Shown here: piece after piece, positions 55,114 through 64,000 of the stretch
Layout: every line of letters begins with the position of its first letter
How positions within the stretch are numbered: position 1 is the stretch's first letter
From: Piscinibacter sp047602365
Lineage (GTDB): Bacteria > Pseudomonadota > Gammaproteobacteria > Burkholderiales > Burkholderiaceae_C
Reading direction: 5' to 3'
NCBI GenBank assembly: GCA_047602365.1
Contig: JASGHM010000003.1
Coordinates: 1 to 64,000 of the forward strand
DNA length: 64,000 nt
Made by a program: the position numbers and the translations under genes
Notes under the pieces: generated by a model
Databases searched by the model: none
What the model was told of the DNA's origin: nothing
Seen by the model: only the letters and a program-made list of their open reading frames with translations

Positions 55114-58100
55114 ATGCCCGTCGACGCGTCCGCTGCCGAACCGCCGCCATCGCCTGGTCGCTGGCTGGCACCGGTCGTCCTGCTGTCGGGCCTGCTGCTG
55201 ACCGCGGCGTTCGGCCTGTGGTCGTGGCAGCGCGAAGTGGGCGAGCAGCGCGCCCAGTTCGAGCGACGCGTCGACCGCTTCACCCAGGCGCTCAGCGGGC
55301 GGGTGCAGGCCTACATCGACAGCCTGCCCGGCCTGCGCGTGCTCGACGCCTCCGACGCGGTGCTCAACGATGCCGAGTTCGCGCAGTACGTCGAGGCCAG
55401 TTCGCTGCCGCGGCGTTTTCCCGGGCTGGCGCTGACCTTCGTCGCCGAACGTGTGTACGCGGACCAGCGCGAGCGCTTCGTCGCCTCGGTGCGCGAGGAC
55501 CGCACCCGCTGGACCGGCGGCCACCCCGACTTCGACATCCGTCCGGGCGGCGAGCGGCCGGAGCACATGGTGATCCGCCACGTGCACCCGCCCGACCCGC
55601 AGACCGCCGGCTACGACCTCTACGATCCCGCGCAGTCCTACCGCATCGCGGTCGACGCGGCGCTGCGCAGCGGCGGCTACGTGGCCACCGGGCCGATCAT
55701 GCTGGCGCGCAACCGCAGCGGCCCGCGTGACCCGGCGCTGACCAGCGTGGTGGTCCGCGCCGGCACCTACGAGACCGTGCTGCCGCCGGCCACCGAGGAA
55801 GAACGGCTGCGCCTGGCCAAGGGCGTGGTCGGCATCGCGATGCGCACCAGCGAGCTGGTGCGCAGCAGCATCCCGTCGGAGCTGCAGGACTTTCTCCACG
55901 TGCGCATCAGCGATCCGCAGGCCCGCGCCGCCGGCGAGCCGGCCCAGGTGTTCGACAGCGACTGGGCAGCGCCCGGCTCACGTTCGGCCGACGGGCCGAC
56001 GCAGCAGCTGGCGATCGACGTCGCCGGCCGCCGCTGGGAGATCGACGTCGGCGTGCACGCCGGCGTGCCGCTCGGCCGGCTCGACCGCGCCAACCTGCTG
56101 GTGCTGCTGCTGGGGGTGCTGCTGTCGGGCTCGCTCGCCGCGATGACACACACCCTGGTGCGCGCCAATGCCGGCAAGACGCGCGAGGTCGATGCGGCAA
56201 CCGCCCAGCTGCAGGCGGAGAAGCGCAGCCTGGAACAGAGCGAGCGGCGCTACCGCATGCTGTTCGAGAACAGCATGGACGCCGTGCTGCGCTCGCGGCC
56301 CGACGGCAGCGTGCTGGTGGCCAACCCGGCGGCCTGCGCGCTGTTCGGCGCCAGCGAGGCGCAGTTGCAGGCGCTCGGCGGCGACGGGTTGTTCGACACC
56401 AGCGACCCGCGCCTGGCCGCCCTGCTCGCGCAGCGCGAGCGCAGCGGCAGCGCCTCGGGACAGCTGCGCATGAAGCGCGCCGACGGCAGCCGGTTCGAGG
56501 CCGAGCTGGCGTCGACGACCTACCTCGACGACGACGGCGTACCGACCAGCAGCCTGATCGTGCGCGATGTCACGGAGCGCGAACGTGCCGCCGCGCAGCA
56601 GGCCGAACTGATCTCCATCCTCGATGCGACGCCCGACTTCGTCGCCTCGGCCACGCCGGACGGCCAGCTCAGCTTCCTCAACCGGGCCGGGCGCCGCATG
56701 CTCGGTCTGGCCCCCGATGCCGAACTGGCCGGCCTGCGCTTCGAGCACTGCCATCCGCCGTGGGCGGCGCGCACCATCCTCGAGATCGGCGTCCCGGAAG
56801 CCTGCCGCCACGGCGTCTGGGCCGGGCAGCTGGCGATCGCCTGCGCTGACGGCCGCGAGGTGCCGGTCTCGCAGGTGATCATCTGCCTGCGCGACGCGCG
56901 CGGCGCCATTGCGCGCCTGTCGACGGTGGCCCGCGACCTCAGCGCGCTGCATGCGGCGCAGGCCCAGCAGCGCGAGCTGGAGGGGCGGCTGCTGGAGGCG
57001 CAGAAGATGGAGTCGATCGGCACGCTGGCCGGTGGCGTGGCGCACGACTTCAACAACGTGCTGACGGCCATCCTCGGCAACCTGAGCATCGCGCGCGAGG
57101 ACCTCGCCCCGGCCCACCCGGTGCAGCGGCCGCTGGCGCTGGTCAACCAGGCGGCGCTGCGGGCGCGTTCGCTGGTGCAGCAGATCCTCGCCTTCAGCCG
57201 CCGCTTGCCGCAGGCGCGCGAGGTGCAGCCGCTGGCGCCGCTGGTCGAGGAGTCGCTGGCGCTGCTGCGCGCCACGCTGCCGGCCTCGGTGCGGCTGGCG
57301 CCGCGCATCGCCGACGAGCCGCTGTGTGCCGAGGTCGACGCCGCGCAGATCCAGCAGGTGCTGCTCAACCTGTGCACCAACGCCTGGCAGGCGCTGCCGG
57401 GCCAGAGCGGCACCATCGGCGTCGAGCTGTCGCGCGCCGAGGCCGCGTCCGGCGCGCCGGACGGCCTCGCGCGGCTGCGCGTCAGCGACGACGGCTGCGG
57501 CATGGACGAGGGCACGCGCGCGCGCATCTTCGAACCCTTCTTCACCACCAAGCCGGTCGGCCAGGGCACCGGCCTCGGCCTGGCGGTGGTGCACGGCATC
57601 GTGACCGCCAGCGGTGGCCGCATCGAGGTCGACAGCCTGCCCGGCCAGGGCACGCGCATCGACATCCTGCTGCCGCTGCGCGAGCCCGCCGGCGGCCCGG
57701 CGGCACGTGCTGCAGCGGTGCGCGAACCGGCCCGTGGCCGTGGCGAGTCGATCCTGCTGATCGACGACGACGAGGTCGTCGGCCTGACCACCGAGGCGCT
57801 GCTGCAGCGCGCCGGCTATCGCGTCACGCGGGTCGACAACGGCTTGGCCGCCGTCGAGGCGGTGCGGCACGACCCGCAGGCGCACGCGCTGGTCATCACC
57901 GACTACAACATGCCCGACCTGTCCGGCCTCGCGGTGGCCGAGCAGCTCGCGACGATCGCGCCACGCCTGCCGGTGCTGATCACCTCCGGCTACGTGACCG
58001 AGGACCTGCTGGCGCGTGCCCAGGCGCTGGGCGTGCGCGGCGTGATGCTCAAGGAGCACAGCCTCGAGCGCCTGGCCGGTGTGGTGGGCGAGGCACTGGG

Positions 58101-58128
58101 CAGCGCGGCCCCGCTCACTCCAGGCTGA
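55114..58128 (+). CDS. Hybrid sensor histidine kinase with CHASE and PAS domains
   Basis: A 1004-residue membrane kinase. Helices lie at about 18-36 and 325-346, with a periplasmic CHASE sensor between (PRRFPGLALTFVAERV, HMVIRHVHPPDPQTAGYDLY). PAS domains lie at about 385-490 and 500-610. The phosphoacceptor is H644 (GGVAHDFNNVLTAIL), followed by the ATPase (FFTTKPVGQGTGLGLAVVHG). A C-terminal receiver has D930 (TDYNMPDLSG). CHASE sensors detect small ligands such as cytokinin-like compounds or peptides. No partner regulator is adjacent. The 3' end overlaps the opposing Bug gene by 14 bases. Confidence 0.92.
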   Translation: MPVDASAAEPPPSPGRWLAPVVLLSGLLLTAAFGLWSWQREVGEQRAQFERRVDRFTQALSGRVQAYIDSLPGLRVLDASDAVLNDAEFAQYVEASSLPRRFPGLALTFVAERVYADQRERFVASVREDRTRWTGGHPDFDIRPGGERPEHMVIRHVHPPDPQTAGYDLYDPAQSYRIAVDAALRSGGYVATGPIMLARNRSGPRDPALTSVVVRAGTYETVLPPATEEERLRLAKGVVGIAMRTSELVRSSIPSELQDFLHVRISDPQARAAGEPAQVFDSDWAAPGSRSADGPTQQLAIDVAGRRWEIDVGVHAGVPLGRLDRANLLVLLLGVLLSGSLAAMTHTLVRANAGKTREVDAATAQLQAEKRSLEQSERRYRMLFENSMDAVLRSRPDGSVLVANPAACALFGASEAQLQALGGDGLFDTSDPRLAALLAQRERSGSASGQLRMKRADGSRFEAELASTTYLDDDGVPTSSLIVRDVTERERAAAQQAELISILDATPDFVASATPDGQLSFLNRAGRRMLGLAPDAELAGLRFEHCHPPWAARTILEIGVPEACRHGVWAGQLAIACADGREVPVSQVIICLRDARGAIARLSTVARDLSALHAAQAQQRELEGRLLEAQKMESIGTLAGGVAHDFNNVLTAILGNLSIAREDLAPAHPVQRPLALVNQAALRARSLVQQILAFSRRLPQAREVQPLAPLVEESLALLRATLPASVRLAPRIADEPLCAEVDAAQIQQVLLNLCTNAWQALPGQSGTIGVELSRAEAASGAPDGLARLRVSDDGCGMDEGTRARIFEPFFTTKPVGQGTGLGLAVVHGIVTASGGRIEVDSLPGQGTRIDILLPLREPAGGPAARAAAVREPARGRGESILLIDDDEVVGLTTEALLQRAGYRVTRVDNGLAAVEAVRHDPQAHALVITDYNMPDLSGLAVAEQLATIAPRLPVLITSGYVTEDLLARAQALGVRGVMLKEHSLERLAGVVGEALGSAAPLTPG

Positions 58129-59086
58129 TGTTCTTGCGCTGCACCAGCTCGCCGTAGCTGCGCGACTTCAGCGCCGCCTGGCGCTCGATCTCCGCCGGCG
58201 TCCAGCCGGGGTTCTCGAATGCGAAGGTCTCGAAGCGCGCCTTCACGTCGGGCTCGGCCAGCGCCTTGCGCACGTCCTCGTTGATGCGTTCGCGCAGCGC
58301 CGCCGGCAGGCCGCGCGGCGCCACCAGCACGACGAAGGAGTTGACTTCCAGCCCTGCCGGCCCGCCGGCCTCGGCGACGGTGGGAACGTCGGGCATCTGC
58401 GGTTGGCGCTTGGCCGCGGCCACCGCCAGGTAGCGGATCTTGCCGGCCTTGAACGGGCCCTGGCTGGATGGCAGCGTCGCGAAGCTCCACGCCGGCTCGC
58501 CGGAGGCCACCGCGGTGTACAGCTGCGAGACCTCGCGGAACGGCACGTGCTGCATCTCGGCACCGCTGAGCAGCTCGAGCTGTTCGGCGCCCAGGTGCCC
58601 CGGGCTGCCGATGCCCCAGGAGCCGAACGACTGCTTGCCCGGCGCGGCCTTGGCGGCAGCAATCAGATCGCCCATCGACTTCCACTTCGAATCGGTCGGC
58701 ACCGCGACGAAGAAGTTGGTGCGGAACAGCGTGGCCACCGGCTCGAAGGTCTTCAGCGTGTCGAAGCCGCGTGCCTTGTACAGGTGCGGCAGCGCAGCGA
58801 GGTGCTCGCTGTCGAGCTGCAGCAGCGTGTAGCCGTCGGCCGGCGCACGCTTGACCGCGTCGATGGCGATGAAGCCGCCGCCGCCCGGGCGGTTCTCGAC
58901 CAGCACACGCTGGTTCCAGGCTTTGCCGAGCTTCTCCGCGACGATGCGCAGCACCGCGTCGGGGCCGCTGCCGGGCGCGAAGGCGGTGAACAAGGTGACC
59001 GGCTTGGTGGGGAAACCGTCCTGCGCCTGCGCGGCGAGGGACACGACGAGGCCGGCTGCGGCCAGCAGCCGAGGGCTGAACTTCAT
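58115..59086 (-). CDS. Bug-family tripartite tricarboxylate transporter receptor
   Basis: A 323-residue periplasmic solute-binding protein. The signal peptide ends SLAAQAQ; PTKPVTLFTAFAPGSGPDAV and NRPGGGGFIAIDAV are the Bug hallmarks, with GSWGIGSPGHLGAEQLELLS and VAEAGGPAGLEVNSFVVLVA later. Bug proteins bind aromatic or carboxylate compounds; here, 32 bases downstream of the fumarylpyruvate hydrolase, gentisate or a precursor is a likely ligand. Membrane TctA/TctB partners are not in the window. Confidence 0.92.
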   Translation of the reverse strand: MKFSPRLLAAAGLVVSLAAQAQDGFPTKPVTLFTAFAPGSGPDAVLRIVAEKLGKAWNQRVLVENRPGGGGFIAIDAVKRAPADGYTLLQLDSEHLAALPHLYKARGFDTLKTFEPVATLFRTNFFVAVPTDSKWKSMGDLIAAAKAAPGKQSFGSWGIGSPGHLGAEQLELLSGAEMQHVPFREVSQLYTAVASGEPAWSFATLPSSQGPFKAGKIRYLAVAAAKRQPQMPDVPTVAEAGGPAGLEVNSFVVLVAPRGLPAALRERINEDVRKALAEPDVKARFETFAFENPGWTPAEIERQAALKSRSYGELVQRKNISLE

Positions 59087-59118
59087 GGGTTGTCTCCGGG
59101 TGAATGGAAGAGGCAGGG

Positions 59119-59820
59119 TCAGGCCGCCGGCCCGACGATCAGGCGGATCTCGCCGACGCCGGCGATGTGGCCGTCGATGCGGTCGCCCGAAACCACCGCG
59201 CCGACGCCCTCGGGCGTGCCGGTGAAGATCAGGTCGCCAGGCTGCAGGTGATAGAACAAGGACAGGTCGGTGATCAGTTCGCGGATGTTCCAGATCAGCT
59301 TGTCGAGATCGCTCTTCTGGCGCGGCTGGCCGTTGACGCTCAGCGCCAGCTCGCCGCGATCGAGCACCACGCCGGGCATGGCGACGATCTCGGAGACCAC
59401 CGACGAGCCTTCGACGTCCTTGCCCAGGTCCCAGGGGCGGCCCTTGTCGCGGGCAGCCAGCTGCAGGTCACGGCGTGTCATGTCCAGGCCGCAGGCATAA
59501 CCGTAGACCAGCTCGTGGGCCTGTTCCGGCGCGACGCGGAAGCCCGGCTTGCCGATCACCAGCACCAGCTCCATCTCGTGGTGGAAGTTGTTCGTCTCGC
59601 TCGGGTAGGGTACGGTCGCGCCGCTCTCGACCAGCGTCTGCGGCGACTTGGTGAAGTAGAACGGCCGCTCGACGCTCTTGTCGACCGGCTTGCCCATCTC
59701 GACGGCATGCGCGTGGTAGTTGCGGCCGACGAAGAACAGGCGGTTGACCGGCGCGCGCTCGGCGAGGCCGCGCACCGGCAGCGAGGGAGTCGCGGGCGCG
59801 GCCCAGAGGGTGGTGGTCAT
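59119..59820 (-). CDS. Fumarylpyruvate hydrolase (FAH family)
   Basis: A 233-residue hydrolase of the fumarylacetoacetase fold. RLFFVGRNYHAHAVEMGKPV opens the catalytic domain; NNFHHEMELVLVIGKP carries the metal-binding E-x-E pair, KGRPWDLGKDVEGSS and DLIFTGTPEGVGAVVSGD are conserved. Placed between gentisate dioxygenase and a solute receptor, it most likely splits fumarylpyruvate to fumarate and pyruvate, the last step of gentisate degradation. ATG 59820. Confidence 0.9.
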   Translation of the reverse strand: MTTTLWAAPATPSLPVRGLAERAPVNRLFFVGRNYHAHAVEMGKPVDKSVERPFYFTKSPQTLVESGATVPYPSETNNFHHEMELVLVIGKPGFRVAPEQAHELVYGYACGLDMTRRDLQLAARDKGRPWDLGKDVEGSSVVSEIVAMPGVVLDRGELALSVNGQPRQKSDLDKLIWNIRELITDLSLFYHLQPGDLIFTGTPEGVGAVVSGDRIDGHIAGVGEIRLIVGPAA

Positions 59821-59840
59821 GAAGGCCTCGTGGTGAAGGA

Positions 59841-60878
59841 TCAGGAACGGGTCTCGAACACGCCGAGCTTCTGGTGCAGCGGCGTCTCGTCGGCGATGAA
59901 CAGGAAGCTCGCCGCGTCGGTGCGGCGGTTGCGCAGCGTCACCGCGGTGTAGCCTGGCGCGCAGCAGGTGTCGGCCTCGGCCAGCGTGAAGGCCTGGTCG
60001 GCGACACGCACCTCGGCGCCGCCCTCGACGACGTGGAACACCATCGCCGGCGAACGCACCGGCAGCGTCAGCGCCTGGCCCGGGCGCAGCATCAGCGCGT
60101 AGTAGCCGAGGATGTTCTGGGCGTGCGCGCCGGTCTCGGGGTTGACGTAGGTCACCTGCAACGCCTCGGGCGCGCTCTGCTGCGCGGCGAGCACCTGCAG
60201 CGCGGCGCGGGTGTCGGCCCAGGGATAGCGCAGCAACGGGTAGGCACTGGCCGAGCGTGTGAACACCGGCGTCGGCAGCACGCCGCCACGGGCGTAGCCG
60301 GCCGCGCCGCCGCCCGGCTTCACCGTCTGGCGCGGGCCATCGACGTGGTAGCTGGCCTCCATGTAGTAGACCAGCGGCAGGTCCAGCACGTCGAGCCAGA
60401 CCACCGGCCGGTCGCCGTCGTGACCGTGTTCGTGCCACAGGCCGGTCGGCGTCAGGATCAGGTCGCCGCGCGACATCGGGCACTTCTGCCCGTCGACCGT
60501 CGTGTAGGCGCCCTCGCCCTCGATGATCATGCGCACCGCGTTCGGCGTGTGGCGGTGCGACGGCGCCCACTCGCCCGGCAGCAGCAGTTGCATGCCGAGG
60601 TACATCGCCGCGCTGGCCTGCATCTTCTCCAGGCCGTGGCCGGGGTTGGCCAGCACCAGCACGCGGCGCTCGGCCTTCTCGATCGGCGTCAGCTCGCCGG
60701 CTTTCAGCAGCAGCGGGCGCAGCGACTCGTAGGACCAGGCAGTGGCCCGCGTGTTCGGCCGCGGCTGGCCTGCCGGGAGCACCGCGCGCAGGCTGGGCCA
60801 CAGCGGCACCAGGTTCAGCTGGCGCAGCGACTCGACATAGTCGGCCGGCAGGTCTTCCAGTCTTCCGAGTTCGTTCAC
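59841..60878 (-). CDS. Gentisate 1,2-dioxygenase
   Basis: A 345-residue bicupin enzyme that cleaves gentisate to maleylpyruvate. The N-terminal cupin holds the iron ligands H108 and H110 (APSHRHTPNAVR) and H149 to H153 (GLWHEHGHDG). EGEGAYTTVDGQKCPMSRGD lies between them. The C-terminal cupin (PAMVFHVVEGGAEVRVADQA) is degenerate, as usual. It is the first gene of the operon with fumarylpyruvate hydrolase and a Bug receptor. A maleylpyruvate isomerase gene is not seen. ATG 60878 follows AGGAGGCACCC. Confidence 0.93.
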   Translation of the reverse strand: MNELGRLEDLPADYVESLRQLNLVPLWPSLRAVLPAGQPRPNTRATAWSYESLRPLLLKAGELTPIEKAERRVLVLANPGHGLEKMQASAAMYLGMQLLLPGEWAPSHRHTPNAVRMIIEGEGAYTTVDGQKCPMSRGDLILTPTGLWHEHGHDGDRPVVWLDVLDLPLVYYMEASYHVDGPRQTVKPGGGAAGYARGGVLPTPVFTRSASAYPLLRYPWADTRAALQVLAAQQSAPEALQVTYVNPETGAHAQNILGYYALMLRPGQALTLPVRSPAMVFHVVEGGAEVRVADQAFTLAEADTCCAPGYTAVTLRNRRTDAASFLFIADETPLHQKLGVFETRS

Positions 60879-60922
60879 GGGTGCCTCCTGCGGTTTGGTC
60901 TGCGCCAGATCAAAGACAGCAT

Positions 60923-60950
60923 ACTGATTGTTAGTGTACTAAGCATCAGT
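60923..60950. promoter_or_regulatory. Nested operator dyad between gentisate operon and MarR gene
   Basis: Two inverted repeats share one centre: outer arms ACTGAT (60923) and ATCAGT (60945), inner arms TTAGT (60931) and ACTAA (60938). The AT-rich 28-base dyad lies in the 118-base divergent gap and fits a MarR-type binding site controlling both genes. Confidence 0.72.
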
Positions 60951-60996
60951 GTAGTGATAGCATGCAGTTCCGTTCTCAGGGAATACCCGCAGCGCC

Positions 60997-61476
60997 GTGC
61001 CTGCCGTCAAGAAAGCCAACCCGCCGTCCTTGGACATCGACGTCCTGCCCGGCCACCACATCCGCCGCCTGCAACAGATCGCGGTGGCGATCTTCCTGCA
61101 GGAGACCGAGGCGCACGGCATCACGCCGGTGCAGTACGCGGCGTTGCAGACGGTCGGCAACCAGCCGGGCATCGACCAGCGCACGCTGGCCGGCAGCATC
61201 GGCCTGGACACCTCGACGGTGGCCGGCGTGGTCGACCGACTGGAATCGCGCGGGCTGCTGCAGCGCGGCAGCTCGCCGACCGACCGCCGCGTGCGCCTGC
61301 TGACGCTGACCGACGAAGGCCAGACCCTGCTCGCCGCGGTGCAACCCGACATGCAGAAGGCGCAGCAGCGCATCCTCGCGCCGCTGCCCAAGGCCGAGCG
61401 CGCCGAGTTCATGCGCATGCTGCGCACGCTGGTGGAAGCGAACAACGAACTGAGCCGGGCGCCGAGCGAGGGCTGA
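60997..61476 (+). CDS. MarR family transcriptional regulator
   Basis: A 159-residue regulator. HGITPVQYAALQTVGNQPGI is the start of the winged helix-turn-helix; LAGSIGLDTSTVAGVVDRLE the recognition helix, and RGSSPTDRRVRLLTLTDEGQ the wing with the conserved D-R-R. MarR proteins usually repress an adjacent aromatic-degradation operon until a phenolic ligand binds, and the divergent gentisate genes with the dyad at 60923-60950 fit that. GTG 60997. Confidence 0.92.
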   Translation: MPAVKKANPPSLDIDVLPGHHIRRLQQIAVAIFLQETEAHGITPVQYAALQTVGNQPGIDQRTLAGSIGLDTSTVAGVVDRLESRGLLQRGSSPTDRRVRLLTLTDEGQTLLAAVQPDMQKAQQRILAPLPKAERAEFMRMLRTLVEANNELSRAPSEG

Positions 61477-61637
61477 GGCGAGGGTCGCCGAGCAGATTCG
61501 CCCGCGCAGCGTGGACGATTCCGCATCCTCCCCCCGGTATCCATCATGTGCAGGCCGCGTCGGCCGATATACGCTGCGACCATGGCCTCGTGGCATGCCC
61601 GCACCGACGGGCTCTCAGGGCTGCCGTGCCGACCCGC

Positions 61638-63464
61638 ATGACTTCGATACCCGCCGCGCAGCCGTTGACCTCGCCGAACAGCATCGACGAGCAGATCGCA
61701 CTGGCCCGCGTCAGCACGATCTATCGCCTGGCGCCGCAGCCGCAGATCGGTGCCGTCGTGTTCGCGCTGGTGGTGGCCTACGCCATGTGGGGGCGCATCG
61801 GCTCGGCCTGGGTGCTGGGCTGGCTGCTGGCGCGGATCACCATCGGCGCCTTGCGCGCCAGCGAAACCGGCCGCTTCGAGCGCGATCCCGCGCGGGCGCA
61901 GCGCCTGGGCCACTGGCACGCCCGGTTCGATGTGCTGATCGCGCTCGACAACCTGTGCTGGGGCGTGATCCCGCTGGTCTTCGTGCCGGCGGTGCGCGAC
62001 ACCCTGCTCGGTTCCCTGCTGTTCGCCAGCGTGCTGTGCATCACGGCGATCGGCGTGTTCATCCTGGTCAGCAGCATGCGCACGGCGCTGTTGAACTTCC
62101 TGACCATCCTGCTGCCGGTGATGGCGCACGCGCTGTGGTCGGGGCACCCGGACGCGTGGATCGTGGTCGCCAGCCTGCTCGTCTACGGCGTGGTGCTGAC
62201 GCAGGAGAGCTGGCGCAGCTGCCGCGACTGGACCGAGATGACGCGCCTGCGACTCGAGGCCGCCTCGGTGGCGGCCGCACGCGAGCAGGCGCGCCAGGTG
62301 GCCGTCGAGGCGAGCCAGGCCAAGAGCCGCTTCCTCGCCAACATGAGCCACGAGATCCGCACGCCGATGAACGGCATCCTCGGCATGGCCGAACTGCTGC
62401 ACGACACCCGGCTCGATGCCGATCAGGCGCGCTACGTGCAGGCCATCTCGACAGCGGCTCATGCCCTGCACGACCTGCTGGGCGACATCCTCGACCTGTC
62501 GAAGATCGAGGAGGGCAAGGTCCAGCTCGAACGAGTGGACTTCGACCCGGCGCAGCTGCTCGCCGGCGTGGCGACGATCTACCGCGAGCTCGGCCTCGCG
62601 CGCGGCGTGGTGGTCCGGACCAGGATCGAACTGCAGGACCTGCCGCGGGTCAGCGGCGACCCCACGCGCTTGCGGCAGGTGGTGACCAACCTGCTGGGCA
62701 ATGCGCTCAAGTTCACCAGCGCCGGGACCGTGACCCTGCACGCCAGGCCCGCGGCGCGGCGCGAGCACGACGACCGGCCCTGGCTCCACGTGTCGGTGCA
62801 GGACACCGGGATCGGCATGACGCCCGAACAGATGGGCCAGCTGTTCCAGCGCTTCTCGCAGGCCGACAGTTCCACCACCCGCCGCTTCGGCGGCAGCGGG
62901 CTCGGCCTGGTGATCTGCAAGCACCTGGTGGAACTGATGGGCGGTTCGATCCACGCCGACAGCACACCGGACCGTGGCAGCACCTTCTGGTGCGAGCTGC
63001 CGCTGGACCCGGCACTCGACGCCGCGCAGCCCACCGTGGCCGCCGCCGCGTCCACCCAGGCTGCATCGGCCCAGGACGCGCCACGCCCGGCGCATGTGCT
63101 GGTGGTCGAGGACAACGCCGTCAACTGCCTGGTGGTGCAGGCCATGCTCGAACGGCTGGGCATGACGGTGACGCTGGCCAACGACGGCGTGCAGGCGGTG
63201 GCGGCCGTTCAGGCCCAGGATATCGACGTGGTGCTGATGGATTGCCAGATGCCGGTGATGGACGGCTACGAGGCGACGCGGCGGATCCGCTCGTCGGGCC
63301 ATCCGCGTGCCCAGCTGCCGATCATCGCCCTGACCGCGCATGCGCTTGCGGAGGACCGTCTGCGCTGCGACGCCGCGGGCATGAACGACTACCTCCCGAA
63401 GCCGGTCACTGGGGAAGCGCTGGCCAGGGTGCTGCATCGGCACCTGGGTCGTCGCGGCCCCTGA
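61638..63464 (+). CDS. Hybrid sensor histidine kinase (membrane-bound)
   Basis: A 608-residue protein. Residues about 40-195 form an integral membrane sensor with six or so helices. The phosphoacceptor is H238 in NMSHEIRTPMNGILGM, followed by the ATPase (VTNLLGNALKFTSAGTVTLH, RRFGGSGLGLVICKHLVEL) and a receiver domain with D535 (VLMDCQMPVMDGYEA). It probably passes phosphate to an unlinked His-phosphotransfer protein. ATG 61638; GTG 61626 is an alternative. It starts 162 bases after the MarR gene with nothing recognisable between. Confidence 0.92.
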   Translation: MTSIPAAQPLTSPNSIDEQIALARVSTIYRLAPQPQIGAVVFALVVAYAMWGRIGSAWVLGWLLARITIGALRASETGRFERDPARAQRLGHWHARFDVLIALDNLCWGVIPLVFVPAVRDTLLGSLLFASVLCITAIGVFILVSSMRTALLNFLTILLPVMAHALWSGHPDAWIVVASLLVYGVVLTQESWRSCRDWTEMTRLRLEAASVAAAREQARQVAVEASQAKSRFLANMSHEIRTPMNGILGMAELLHDTRLDADQARYVQAISTAAHALHDLLGDILDLSKIEEGKVQLERVDFDPAQLLAGVATIYRELGLARGVVVRTRIELQDLPRVSGDPTRLRQVVTNLLGNALKFTSAGTVTLHARPAARREHDDRPWLHVSVQDTGIGMTPEQMGQLFQRFSQADSSTTRRFGGSGLGLVICKHLVELMGGSIHADSTPDRGSTFWCELPLDPALDAAQPTVAAAASTQAASAQDAPRPAHVLVVEDNAVNCLVVQAMLERLGMTVTLANDGVQAVAAVQAQDIDVVLMDCQMPVMDGYEATRRIRSSGHPRAQLPIIALTAHALAEDRLRCDAAGMNDYLPKPVTGEALARVLHRHLGRRGP

Positions 63465-63539
63465 CCGGCGCGGCGGCGCTGCAGAAGAGCAGCGCCAGGC
63501 CGGTGCCGACGCTGTGTTCCTTGGCTCGGCCGCCCCGCC

Positions 63540-63863
63540 TCACGGCACGAGGTGGCGCAGGTCGTCGGGCACCGGCATCGGCTTGAAGGCACTGACGCGT
63601 GCGCGGCCGCTGTTGCCGCGTGGCACCCACAGCGGCGAGAACAGCAGCGAGGCCACGATGCGAGGCAGCTGCCCGGCGGCCTCGCGCAGGTCGCCGCGCT
63701 GCAGGCCGGCCACCAGCATCTGCCAGTGGATGAAGGTGTGCCGGCCCGTCTGCCGCTGGGCCAGCACATGCGCCCGCTCGAGATGGCTGAAGGCGGTCTC
63801 GAAGTCCTTGCGTCGCAGCGCCTGGCTGGCCTGGGCCACTTCCCGTTCATAGGCTTCGTCCAC
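63540..63863 (-). CDS. DUF3703 protein
   Basis: A 107-residue protein of the DUF3703 family: EREVAQASQALRRKDFETAF, FSHLERAHVLAQRQTGRHTF and PLWVPRGNSGRARVSAFKPM are diagnostic. It is helical, TPR-like in its first half, and of unknown function. GTG 63863 is the start. Its 3' end converges with the kinase gene, 75 bases apart. The 137 bases from it to the window edge show no gene. Confidence 0.92.
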   Translation of the reverse strand: MDEAYEREVAQASQALRRKDFETAFSHLERAHVLAQRQTGRHTFIHWQMLVAGLQRGDLREAAGQLPRIVASLLFSPLWVPRGNSGRARVSAFKPMPVPDDLRHLVP

Positions 63864-64000
63864 GTGGGTCTCCTGGTGTGCGCGACCGCGGGATGCGTTC
63901 GCTGTCCGGCAGTGTCGGTCGAGCCGTCAGGCAGCGACAGCGGCAAGCGCCCAACGGTCGAAACCCGTCCGGCAAGGGTCCGGGCGCACGACCGTTCGGT

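Overview
The window looks like the chromosome of a GC-rich betaproteobacterium, most likely in the order Burkholderiales. This is inferred from strong GC3 codon use, a Bug-type solute receptor beside gentisate genes, a YnjBCD-type transporter and many families common in that order. No rRNA, tRNA, CRISPR array or insertion sequence was found.

Left part, 1 to about 34.3 kb: a chromosomal integron gene-cassette array. Dozens of short single genes, nearly all on the plus strand and unrelated to each other, are separated by copies of one imperfect palindrome. It has the layout of an attC site: R'' GCCTAAC, GCCCAAC or GCCTGAC at the left, R' GTTAGGC or GTCAGGC at the right, and complementary arms between. 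The integrase gene and attI are not present and should lie left of position 1. Cassette products include about a dozen GNAT acetyltransferases, VOC/glyoxalase, cupin, SRPBCC, YciI, DinB and hotdog thioesterase proteins, an FRG-domain protein, a LOG-family protein, a twin-arginine Rieske protein, SugE and PACE efflux pumps and many small membrane or exported proteins. The sites are long and close to canonical at the left (about 130 bp). To the right they become shorter and more mutated, reduced to 27-47 bp scars, and they end in a pair of opposed fragments at 34.1-34.3 kb. This reads like an ageing series of cassettes.

Middle part, 34.3 to 45.6 kb: the same kind of small plus-strand genes, but no recognisable attC. 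It may be the oldest, fully eroded part of the array or an ordinary accessory region. It holds an epimerase-GNAT fusion, a lectin-like exported protein and several genes with single-base frameshifts. Two hairpins at 45.63-45.69 kb mark its right edge.

Right part, 45.7 to 64 kb: ordinary chromosomal genes in operons. They are a ClpP-like protease, an FAD oxidoreductase with a DUF3047 protein, a disulfide reductase whose upstream VTT membrane half is broken, a YnjBCD-type ABC transporter, a nucleoside hydrolase, and two hybrid histidine kinases (one with a CHASE sensor). A gentisate-degradation operon (gentisate dioxygenase, fumarylpyruvate hydrolase, Bug receptor) faces a MarR regulator across a clear nested operator dyad. 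A DUF3703 gene follows.

Seven otherwise intact genes across both parts (14 to 51 kb) carry a single extra base. All are +1, a bias better explained by consensus error or an unusual process than by random decay.
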